8,652 bases of DNA from Chitinophagales bacterium (lineage in GTDB: Bacteria > Bacteroidota > Bacteroidia > Chitinophagales > BACL12): the NCBI GenBank assembly GCA_014380545.1, contig JACMJP010000235.1, positions 1 to 8,652 on the forward strand, given 5' to 3'. The translations under genes and the position numbers were made by a program. Below, piece after piece: positions 1 through 5,735 of this stretch. The notes beneath the pieces are model-generated. The model was not told where the DNA came from. It saw only the letters and a program-made list of their open reading frames with translations, and did no database searches. How positions within the stretch are numbered: the stretch's first letter is position 1; every line of letters begins with the position of its first letter.

Positions 1-71
1 AAAGAAGTAATTTTATAATTCAAAATAAACAAATAATATGAAAAAATTATTTACTTTCATTGTCTTCACAA
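1..71 (+). repeat. Leader repeat, copy 1 (5' leader plus signal-peptide start)
   Basis: These 71 bases match 2202-2272 without gaps, with four mismatches, all in the untranslated part (window positions 17, 30, 33 and 34). The coding part, 38-71, is identical to the second copy in all 34 bases, including synonymous positions. The repeat starts at the window edge, so it may extend further upstream. It covers the A-rich untranslated leader and the first 11 codons of the secreted-protein gene, and similarity drops sharply after it. Confidence 0.9.
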
Positions 72-1948
72 TATGTTTTATAACTGTTGTGCATGCCCAA
101 ACAATTCTCATTGAAGATTTCGAAAGCGGAACCTTTCCTTTAGACTGGAGTCAGGAAACTGCTGCAACTGATGGCGGCTGGATTACCGGTAATTCTACAG
201 ATTTGTCAAGTTCGGGATTTCCTATACCTGCTCATACCGAAATGATTGCAAGTAATGATGATGCTTGTAATTGTAATAAATTAAATGATATACTGAAAAC
301 TCCTTCAATGGATTTATCCACTTATTCAAATGTATTATTATCATTTGATGTTTTTTATGCTGAATTAGCTTATGATTCTTATGAAAATGCAACTGTTGAA
401 GTTTCAACAGACGGAGGTTATTCTTGGTCTATCGTAAAAGATTTAACTGGTTTAACTGCATGGAGAACTGAAAATGTTTATCTCGGGGATTATGCAGGTG
501 AAAGTGATGTTATGATAGCAATAAACTATACTGATGATGGAGGATGGGCTTATGGAATTGCAGTTGATAACTTTGAAGTATATGAAGCAGCGCCAGTAGT
601 TGATGTTACATTAACTTCAATAACTACTTATCAATTTCAACAAGTAGGTGATGAAGCTATCATTGCAGGAGTAATTACAAATAACGGAACTGTTCCTGTT
701 ACAAGTTTTGATATTACCTGGAGTGATGGGGTAATGACTTATACTGATAATATCACAGGAATAAATTTAAATCCATTTGAAGCATATTCTTTTGAGCATT
801 CAACAGCATATACTCCTGCATCCGCAATTACATATGATTTAGATATTGAGGTAGCTAATCCGAACAGCACAACAGATGAAAATATATATGATAATACAAA
901 TATTGCGAAAGTGAGTGGTTGCTCTTATATCCCACCCAAGCATGTTATAGCTGAAGAAGCAACAGGAACATGGTGTGGATGGTGTCCGAGAGGTGCCATA
1001 TTTATGGACCAGATGGCTGAAGATTATCCTGATACTTTTATCGGTATAGCTGTTCATAATTCAGATCCTATGGAAGTAACTGCATATGATGCTGAAGTTG
1101 GAAGTTTCCCGGGATTTTCTGGTTACCCATCCGTAATTGCAGATAGAAATGTAATTGTTGATCCTTCTCAATTACCAGATTGGTATGACACAAGAATTGA
1201 TGATGTAGTGCCTGTTGATGTTACTATTGAAGCTACATATGATGAAGCAAGTGGTGAAGGAACTGCAAATGTGAATGCTGAGTTTGTAACACAATTAGAT
1301 AATATAGATTATCGCTTCAATTTTATTTTAACTGAAGATAATGTTACAGGTTCTGCGGGAGGGTATAATCAAACTAATTATTATGCTGGAGGTGCTTATG
1401 GTGAAATGGGAGGTTATGAAGATTTACCCGCATCTGTTCCCGCAGATCAAATGGTATATAATCATGTAGCAAGATATCTTGCTGAAGATTGGGATGGAAC
1501 AGAAGAAAGTATTTCAGAAAATGTTGTTGCAAGTGATATTTCCTCTTATACCTATACATTTGAAGCTGATGAAGACTGGGATCTAAATCAAATGCATGCA
1601 ATTGTAATTGTAACAAATGCAGAAACAGGAGAAATATTAAATGCAGCCTCAGTTAAGCTTACGGTTATCAGTTCAGTTAATTCAATTGCTGGTATCAATG
1701 ATATTGACCTGTATCCAAATCCGGCTTCTGATTTTACAAATCTTATGATCAGTTTATCTGAGACAAAAAATATTAGCATTAACATTACCGACCTAAATGG
1801 AAAGACTGTTACAGAAAAAAATTACGGACAATTAAGTGGTGCTGTATTATTACCAATTAATACTGTAAATTATTCTGCAGGAATTTATATAATAAATATA
1901 GTTGCAGGAGATGAGCATACAGCACTTAAGCTTGTAATAATAGAATAA
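38..1948 (+). CDS. Secreted T9SS-sorted protein with choice-of-anchor-J-like and Omp28/thioredoxin-like domains
   Basis: This is a predicted exported protein of 636 residues. Residues 1-20 form a signal peptide (basic MKK, hydrophobic core, likely cleavage after VVHA before Gln21). Residues about 22-183 resemble a choice-of-anchor-J/cleaved-adhesin beta-sandwich (an EDFESGTFPLDW start and a DNFEVYE end). Residues about 190-290 look like a CARDB-type Ig-like domain (NNGTVPVTSFDITW). An Omp28-type thioredoxin-like domain begins near 300 with TGTWCGWCPRG, placing a CxxC pair at Cys313 and Cys316. The last 80 or so residues are a T9SS type A sorting domain with YPNP at 559-562. It is therefore expected to cross the inner membrane by Sec and the outer membrane by T9SS, ending at the cell surface or outside. 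No enzyme activity can be assigned; disulfide chemistry or adhesion is possible. The ATG sits in an A-rich leader without Shine-Dalgarno, and the promoter lies outside the window. It is probably a paralogue of the gene at 2239. Confidence 0.88.
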   Translation: MKKLFTFIVFTICFITVVHAQTILIEDFESGTFPLDWSQETAATDGGWITGNSTDLSSSGFPIPAHTEMIASNDDACNCNKLNDILKTPSMDLSTYSNVLLSFDVFYAELAYDSYENATVEVSTDGGYSWSIVKDLTGLTAWRTENVYLGDYAGESDVMIAINYTDDGGWAYGIAVDNFEVYEAAPVVDVTLTSITTYQFQQVGDEAIIAGVITNNGTVPVTSFDITWSDGVMTYTDNITGINLNPFEAYSFEHSTAYTPASAITYDLDIEVANPNSTTDENIYDNTNIAKVSGCSYIPPKHVIAEEATGTWCGWCPRGAIFMDQMAEDYPDTFIGIAVHNSDPMEVTAYDAEVGSFPGFSGYPSVIADRNVIVDPSQLPDWYDTRIDDVVPVDVTIEATYDEASGEGTANVNAEFVTQLDNIDYRFNFILTEDNVTGSAGGYNQTNYYAGGAYGEMGGYEDLPASVPADQMVYNHVARYLAEDWDGTEESISENVVASDISSYTYTFEADEDWDLNQMHAIVIVTNAETGEILNAASVKLTVISSVNSIAGINDIDLYPNPASDFTNLMISLSETKNISINITDLNGKTVTEKNYGQLSGAVLLPINTVNYSAGIYIINIVAGDEHTALKLVIIE

Positions 1949-1963
1949 GATTTATTTAGCTTT

Positions 1964-2008
1964 AAATAAAAAGAGTGATCATTTCTTGATCACTCTTTTT
2001 ATTTTTTA
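1964..2008 (+). terminator. Intrinsic terminator after the first secreted-protein gene
   Basis: The arms 1964-1981 and 1987-2004 are perfectly complementary over 18 bp, with core gagtgatca/tgatcactc and loop tttct, and are followed by more T residues. It starts 16 bases after the stop codon. A/T runs on both flanks mean it could also work in the opposite direction. Its stem sequence is unrelated to that of the terminator after the second gene. Confidence 0.9.
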
Positions 2009-2009
2009 T

Positions 2010-2117
2010 ATACCCATTTTTAGAAAAATTATAATAATTTAATTACCGGCAATAAATAATAGGATCAAGTAAAATAATATGCAGTTTCCTGACTCTTTCA
2101 CTTACTTTGTTTTGTAA
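2010..2117 (-). pseudogene. Decayed fragment of the 3' end of radC
   Basis: Read on the minus strand, this stretch aligns with about residues 194-228 of the intact RadC encoded at 4192-4881. The first 18 residues, LQNKVSERVRKLHIILLD, align without gaps to LTRKIKEGGKNLDIILID, 8 of them identical. Next comes an II, then an in-frame stop at 2043-2045 and one extra codon, then NYYNFSKNG against NYYSFSDNG. At DNA level 2022-2040 matches 4210-4228 at 18 of 19 bases, and 2055-2084 matches 4240-4269 at 26 of 30. A weaker match may continue to about 2150, where a KPSQ could be what remains of the HNHPSG metal-binding motif. The upstream part of the gene is missing, so it is not functional. As with intact radC, it lies just beyond a secreted-protein gene and its terminator. 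Confidence 0.82.
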
Positions 2118-2159
2118 CGGCAGTGTAATAATAATCTGAGAGGGTTTGGCAACGATATC

Positions 2160-2189
2160 TTTAACAAAGATTATAACAACATATTTTTA
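2160..2189 (+). promoter_or_regulatory. Weak candidate promoter for the second secreted-protein gene
   Basis: A TTTA at 2160-2163 and TATTTTTA at 2182-2189 are separated by 18 bases. Each differs by one base from the Bacteroidota TTTG and TAnnTTTG elements. The strong terminator after the first gene implies that the second needs its own promoter, but the match is weak in such AT-rich DNA. Confidence 0.3.
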
Positions 2190-2201
2190 TTCTCTTAAAA
2201 G

Positions 2202-2272
2202 AAAGAAGTAATTTTATCATTCAAAATAAAAAAGCAATATGAAAAAATTATTTACTTTCATTGTCTTCACAA
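2202..2272 (+). repeat. Leader repeat, copy 2 (5' leader plus signal-peptide start)
   Basis: This is the second copy of the 71-base repeat at 1-71, matching at 67 of 71 positions without gaps. The ATG of the downstream gene is at exactly the same offset (base 38 of the repeat). The 34 coding bases are identical to copy 1; the next base differs and similarity drops. Confidence 0.9.
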
Positions 2273-4116
2273 GTATTTGTGGAGTTGTTTTCTCTCAGTA
2301 CCAAAGATTGGTATTGCTCGAAGAATTTACGCAAGCTTCCTGCGGACCTTGTGCTTCTCAAAATCCCGGTTTTAATGATCTTTTAAATGATAACCTGGAT
2401 AAGGCGACATCTATAAAGTATCAGGTTTGGTGGCCTGGATACGATCCAATGTACTTAGATAACGAAACAGATGTAAATACAAGAGTAGATTATTATAGTG
2501 TATCCGGGGTGCCAGATGCTCTGATGGATGGAACAACAATATATAATGATTGTGGGTATTACTCAGGTGCTCCGGCATGTACTGATCAATCTGAAATTGA
2601 TGACCAATATGCGGTTGCTTCTCCATTATTAATCGAAGTGTCTCATACATTTTCAGTTGATTACTCAACGATTAATGTTCATGTTGATATTACGGCTGGC
2701 TCTGATGTTACAGGCGACTTAAAATTACAAGTTGCAGTAACGGAAAGAAATTTATTTTGGCCCGCTCCCCCGGGATCAAATGGTGAAATGGATTTTTATA
2801 ATGTGATGAAAAAAATGTTGCCTGATGCAAATGGTACATCAATAAGTTCGTTTACTGCAGGTGAAACTAAATCATTTGATTTTTCATGGACACTCGATTA
2901 TATCTATATTATGAATGAACTTCAGGTTGTAGGATTTGTTCAGGATGATGATACAAAAGATATTTTGCAATCAGGAATATCAGAACCTAACATGGAATTT
3001 CCTGATTATGAGTTAAATGCTGATGGAGCTGATATACTTTGCACTGGAACTACACTTGCTCCTTCAATAAACTTAATAAATAATTCTGACGAAGAATTAA
3101 CTTCTCTTGACATTACTTATAGTGTAGATGGTGGGACAACAAATACATATGCATGGACTGGATCAATATTAGGTGGGGCATCTGCCGATATAACACTTCC
3201 TGAAATTGATTTTGAGTCATCCGGATCACATTCCGTTGAAGTTTCTTTTGATACACCTGATGGCAACTCATTTAATAATTCTGCAAGTGCAATCACCAAT
3301 GTTTTTGAGGTTACACTTGCAAGTGTGGAAGAAGGATTTGAGGATAGTGATTTTCCCCCTGTAAATTGGGGATTAGTCAACAATGAACTTAGTGAAGGAT
3401 GGGTTCTGATAAAAACAGAAGGTGGCTATGGTGAAAGTGATAATTCTGCAAAAGCAGATTTTTACAATGTTATTTCAGGAACTTTTGATTTGATTGCTCC
3501 TAAAATGGATTTAACTGACTACACAACTGCGATCAGCCTTACATTCGACAGGGCCTATGCAAAAGATGATATATCATCGCATATTGATTATTTAAAAGTT
3601 TATGCGAGTACAGATTGTGGTGAGAATTGGGAAGAAATATTTAGCGCAAACAGCAGTGCTCTTGAAACAAGTGATCCAAAATCCACCGCATACAAACCAT
3701 ACGATGATGAGTGGGCAACAGATGCAATTGATGTTACTGATTACTCCGGATTAGAGAATGTAATATTTAAATTTTCTGCAATAAGCGGTGCCGGTAATAA
3801 TTTATATCTGGATAATATGCGTATTTCAAATCCGGTTGCAATTGATAATGCTGGTTTGGTTGGTGGTATAAATATTTACCCGAATCCAACATCAAATATT
3901 GCTTTAATGGAATTATCACTGGTAAATGCAAATGATCTTTCAATCCAGATAACTGATGTATTGGGAAGTGTTGTTTCAGGTCTTGGATCTAAACATTATT
4001 TTGCGGGAACGCAATACATTCCTGTGAATGTGGAAACATTAGCTGATGGAGTTTATTTTGTAAATATTATAGGGAATGGAGTTAATCAAACTCTTAAATT
4101 GAATGTAGCAAAATAA
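2239..4116 (+). CDS. Secreted T9SS-sorted protein with Omp28/thioredoxin-like and choice-of-anchor-J-like domains
   Basis: This is a predicted exported protein of 625 residues. Residues 1-19 are a signal peptide (likely cleavage after VVFS before Gln20); its first 11 codons are identical to those of the gene at 38. An Omp28/thioredoxin-like domain follows directly, with LLEEFTQASCGPC placing the CxxC at Cys35-Gly-Pro-Cys38, the dipeptide of classical thioredoxins. Residues about 255-350 look like an Ig-like/CARDB module (INNSDEELTSLDITYSVDGG). Residues about 360-535 resemble a choice-of-anchor-J domain (EEGFEDSDFPPVNWG, ending YLDNMRIS). The C-terminus is a T9SS type A sorting domain with YPNP at 547-550. 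Surface or extracellular location is expected. Compared with its neighbour, the thioredoxin-like and anchor-J domains are in reverse order. The substrate and role are unknown; a surface thiol-disulfide function is only a guess from the CxxC. Confidence 0.88.
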   Translation: MKKLFTFIVFTSICGVVFSQYQRLVLLEEFTQASCGPCASQNPGFNDLLNDNLDKATSIKYQVWWPGYDPMYLDNETDVNTRVDYYSVSGVPDALMDGTTIYNDCGYYSGAPACTDQSEIDDQYAVASPLLIEVSHTFSVDYSTINVHVDITAGSDVTGDLKLQVAVTERNLFWPAPPGSNGEMDFYNVMKKMLPDANGTSISSFTAGETKSFDFSWTLDYIYIMNELQVVGFVQDDDTKDILQSGISEPNMEFPDYELNADGADILCTGTTLAPSINLINNSDEELTSLDITYSVDGGTTNTYAWTGSILGGASADITLPEIDFESSGSHSVEVSFDTPDGNSFNNSASAITNVFEVTLASVEEGFEDSDFPPVNWGLVNNELSEGWVLIKTEGGYGESDNSAKADFYNVISGTFDLIAPKMDLTDYTTAISLTFDRAYAKDDISSHIDYLKVYASTDCGENWEEIFSANSSALETSDPKSTAYKPYDDEWATDAIDVTDYSGLENVIFKFSAISGAGNNLYLDNMRISNPVAIDNAGLVGGINIYPNPTSNIALMELSLVNANDLSIQITDVLGSVVSGLGSKHYFAGTQYIPVNVETLADGVYFVNIIGNGVNQTLKLNVAK

Positions 4117-4141
4117 TTAATTCAGAAAATATTTTTTATTA

Positions 4142-4178
4142 AAATAGGGTGTTCTATCAGAACACCCTATTTGTTTTT
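4142..4178 (+). terminator. Terminator between the second secreted-protein gene and convergent radC
   Basis: Arms 4142-4155 and 4159-4172 form a perfect 14-bp stem (core tagggtgttct/agaacacccta) with a three-base loop, followed by gtttttt on the plus strand. The minus-strand flank also has four T residues after the stem, so it may terminate both this gene and radC, which ends 20 bases away at 4192. Confidence 0.9.
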
Positions 4179-4191
4179 TCAAATTGATTTT

Positions 4192-4881
4192 TCATATTAT
4201 ACCATTATCAGAAAAACTATAATAATTTTTATCCCCAACAATAATATGGTCAATTAAAATAATATCCAGATTTTTGCCTCCTTCCTTTATTTTTCGTGTA
4301 AGTTGTATATCTGCTTCACTCGGGTTTAAATTTCCTGACGGATGATTATGGCATACTGCAATACTGCTTGCTAATTTTTCCACAGCACTTTTTAATATCA
4401 TTTTCACATCCACCACAGTTCCGGTTACACCGCCTGCACTTATACGTTCTTTTTCAATTATTTTATTTGCTTTATTTAAATGCAGTATCCAAAATTCTTC
4501 ATGCTGCAGGTCGCTTATTAACGGCTCTATTGTTTCAAAAATATCCCTGCTATTTTTTATTTGTTTTTTAGTTTCTGCTTCACTTAATTGTCTTCTTCTG
4601 CCAAGTTCTAAAGCTGCAATTATTGATATTGCCTTTGCTTCGCCAATTCCTTTAAACTTTTGCAGGTCATTTACAGTTAATTTCCCCAATATATTTAAAT
4701 CGTTATTATAATTTGCTAATATTTTTTGTGATAATTCAACGGCAGTTTCTTCGATATTGCCTGAACCAATTAATATTGCAATTAACTCTGCATTAGTTAA
4801 AGCATGTCTGCCTTTTAATAATAATTTTTCTCTTGGTCTGTCTTCTTCAGCAAGATGTTTTATTGTAATGTTTTCGCTCAT
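4192..4881 (-). CDS. radC: RadC-family JAB/MPN metalloprotein (UPF0758)
   Basis: The product has 229 residues, the usual length for the family. It starts MSENITIKHLAEEDRPREKL, close to the family's typical N-terminus, which supports this start. A helix-hairpin-helix segment lies near residues 73-96 (KFKGIGEAKA followed by ALELGRR). The C-terminal JAB/MPN domain carries a complete JAMM-type metal site, HxH-x7-S-x2-D: His178, His180, Ser188 and Asp191 in CHNHPSGNLNPSEAD. The family was named for a supposed role in DNA repair that was later questioned; the true biochemical role remains unclear. The gene lies downstream of rpsT on the same strand but behind a terminator, so it probably has its own start of transcription or depends on read-through. 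A decayed copy of its last 35 or so codons lies at 2010-2117. Confidence 0.95.
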   Translation of the reverse strand: MSENITIKHLAEEDRPREKLLLKGRHALTNAELIAILIGSGNIEETAVELSQKILANYNNDLNILGKLTVNDLQKFKGIGEAKAISIIAALELGRRRQLSEAETKKQIKNSRDIFETIEPLISDLQHEEFWILHLNKANKIIEKERISAGGVTGTVVDVKMILKSAVEKLASSIAVCHNHPSGNLNPSEADIQLTRKIKEGGKNLDIILIDHIIVGDKNYYSFSDNGII

Positions 4882-4950
4882 AATTTTTAGTTCACGAGTT
4901 AAAATGATTGAATGGTTATTTTTGGATGATAAATATACATCGTGCTAAAA

Positions 4951-4984
4951 TAAAAAAAGCAATCGCAGTAAAACGATTGCCTTT
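4951..4984 (-). terminator. Intrinsic terminator after rpsT
   Basis: On the minus strand the arms gcaatcg (4974-4980) and cgattgc (4959-4965) form a 7-bp stem with an 8-base loop, followed by seven T residues (4952-4958). It begins about 25 bases past the rpsT stop, so it is placed to end rpsT transcription before radC. Confidence 0.85.
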
Positions 4985-5005
4985 AAATTATTTCTAAGAA
5001 AAGAA

Positions 5006-5260
5006 TTATTTCATTGCTGCTATCTTTTTCATCAACCCGCTTTTAAGATTAGCGGCTTTATTTTTATGTATTACATTGCTTTTCGCAAGCCTGTCAATTT
5101 TAGACATTACAGCAGGCATTTGTTTTTCAGCCTCCGCTTTATCCGTGCCTATGCGTATTGCTTTAATAACCGAGCGGGTGTGTTTACCCTGTTTCCTGTT
5201 GCGGGCATTTCTTTTTGCCGATTGTCGTATAGATTTTTTTGCTGCCTTATGATGTGCCAT
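5006..5260 (-). CDS. rpsT: 30S ribosomal protein S20
   Basis: This small, very basic protein of 84 residues begins MAHHKAAKKSIRQSAKRNAR and continues NRKQGKHTRSVIKAI, the characteristic N-terminal helix of bS20 that binds 16S rRNA in the body of the small subunit. It ends in a Lys-rich helix (NVIHKNKAANLKSGLMKKI), also typical. Length matches the family. The ATG is the only sensible start, since the family begins MA(N/H)HK. It is transcribed away from acpP from a well-matched promoter at 5300-5330 and ends at a hairpin terminator. Many bacteria autoregulate S20 at translation, but nothing in this short leader shows that here. Confidence 0.97.
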   Translation of the reverse strand: MAHHKAAKKSIRQSAKRNARNRKQGKHTRSVIKAIRIGTDKAEAEKQMPAVMSKIDRLAKSNVIHKNKAANLKSGLMKKIAAMK

Positions 5261-5299
5261 TGTTTATTTTTTAAAAACCATCCCTTTTATTTGGGAAGG

Positions 5300-5330
5300 C
5301 AAAAATAGCAAATGATTTTATGCTGTACAA
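5300..5330 (-). promoter_or_regulatory. Promoter of rpsT
   Basis: On the minus strand, TTG (5328-5330) and TATTTTTG (5300-5307) are separated by 20 bases. This fits the Bacteroidota housekeeping consensus, with a full match to TAnnTTTG. Transcription should begin a few bases downstream, giving a leader of roughly 30 bases before the rpsT ATG at 5260. Confidence 0.7.
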
Positions 5331-5402
5331 GACTTATTGCTTCAATTGGAATTTTTGCAATTACTTTTATCAAATTAGCCCACCAAGATATTCCTATCTT
5401 CT

Positions 5403-5435
5403 TTTGGATAAACCACAAACTCTCATATATCTTTG
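5403..5435 (+). promoter_or_regulatory. Promoter of the acpP-fabF-rnc operon
   Basis: TTTG at 5403-5406 and TATCTTTG at 5428-5435 are 21 bases apart. The -7 element matches TAnnTTTG exactly; the spacing is slightly longer than usual. Transcription would start around 5440-5443, leaving a leader of about 45 bases that contains the hairpin at 5455-5470. Confidence 0.7.
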
Positions 5436-5454
5436 CACTTTATTTTTAAACCTG

Positions 5455-5470
5455 TCCGCCGATAGGCGGA
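5455..5470 (+). repeat. GC-rich palindrome in the acpP leader
   Basis: The sequence tccgcc-gata-ggcgga forms a 6-bp, all-match stem of mostly G-C pairs with a four-base loop. It stands out in a very AT-rich region and lies inside the predicted acpP leader, 15 bases before the ATG. It lacks a following T-run, so it is not a terminator. It could be a leader RNA structure or one copy of a dispersed palindromic repeat. Confidence 0.65.
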
Positions 5471-5485
5471 ATCAAATTTTAAACA

Positions 5486-5722
5486 ATGTCAGAAATTGCA
5501 GAAAAAGTAAAAAAGATCATTATCGACAAATTAGGGGTTGACGAAAGCGAAGTAGCTCCTGAAGCAAGCTTCACAAACGACCTGGGTGCCGATTCACTCG
5601 ACACTGTTGAATTGATCATGGAATTTGAAAAAGAATTCAATATTTCAATCCCTGACGAACAGGCTGAAGGCATCACTACTGTAGGCGATGCTATTACTTA
5701 CCTTGAAGAACATGTAAAGTAA
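5486..5722 (+). CDS. acpP: Acyl carrier protein
   Basis: This is an acidic four-helix protein of 78 residues that carries growing acyl chains on a phosphopantetheine arm during type II fatty-acid synthesis in the cytoplasm. The attachment serine is Ser37 in the signature GADSLDTVELIMEFEKEF, where helix II begins. Length and the N-terminus (MSEIAEKVKKIIIDKLGVDE) fit the family exactly, so the ATG start is secure. It is the first gene of a tight operon; its stop is 13 bases before fabF, whose product uses acyl-ACP and malonyl-ACP. An AT-rich stretch, not a Shine-Dalgarno sequence, precedes the start, and a GC-rich hairpin lies just upstream. Confidence 0.98.
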   Translation: MSEIAEKVKKIIIDKLGVDESEVAPEASFTNDLGADSLDTVELIMEFEKEFNISIPDEQAEGITTVGDAITYLEEHVK

Positions 5723-5735
5723 TTAAAATACCGAC

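Noticed and set aside
222..407. Minus-strand open frame inside the first secreted-protein gene
   Set aside because: Low-complexity product rich in His, Lys, Tyr and Leu, wholly antisense to a well-supported gene; it is a shadow of that gene's codons.
1964..2004. Long inverted repeats at 1964-2004 and 4142-4172 as ends of a mobile element around the second gene
   Set aside because: The two hairpins have unrelated sequences, each sits just after a stop codon and is followed by T residues, and no transposase is present; they are terminators.
2239..2298. Possible lipoprotein signal around Cys14 of the second secreted protein (and Cys13 of the first)
   Set aside because: The residues before the cysteine do not fit a lipobox (Ile or Ile-Thr at -1/-2 rather than a small residue at -1), and the T9SS sorting domain argues for standard signal peptidase cleavage.
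3117..3383. Minus-strand open frame of 88 codons inside the second secreted-protein gene
   Set aside because: Ser/Pro-rich antisense shadow with no recognisable domain or start context.
4930..4962. Possible radC promoter (TATATTTA on the minus strand, 4930-4937)
   Set aside because: One mismatch from TAnnTTTG, but the only upstream TTG lies inside the rpsT terminator stem at a 22-base spacing; too weak to annotate in AT-rich DNA.
5066..5308. Plus-strand open frame overlapping rpsT
   Set aside because: Antisense to a certain ribosomal protein gene; the Phe/Tyr/Arg-rich product is what reverse-complemented Lys/Ala codons give.
5320..5541. Plus-strand open frame running across the acpP promoter and start
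   Set aside because: It overlaps the promoter, leader hairpin and start of acpP in another frame and has no domain-like features.
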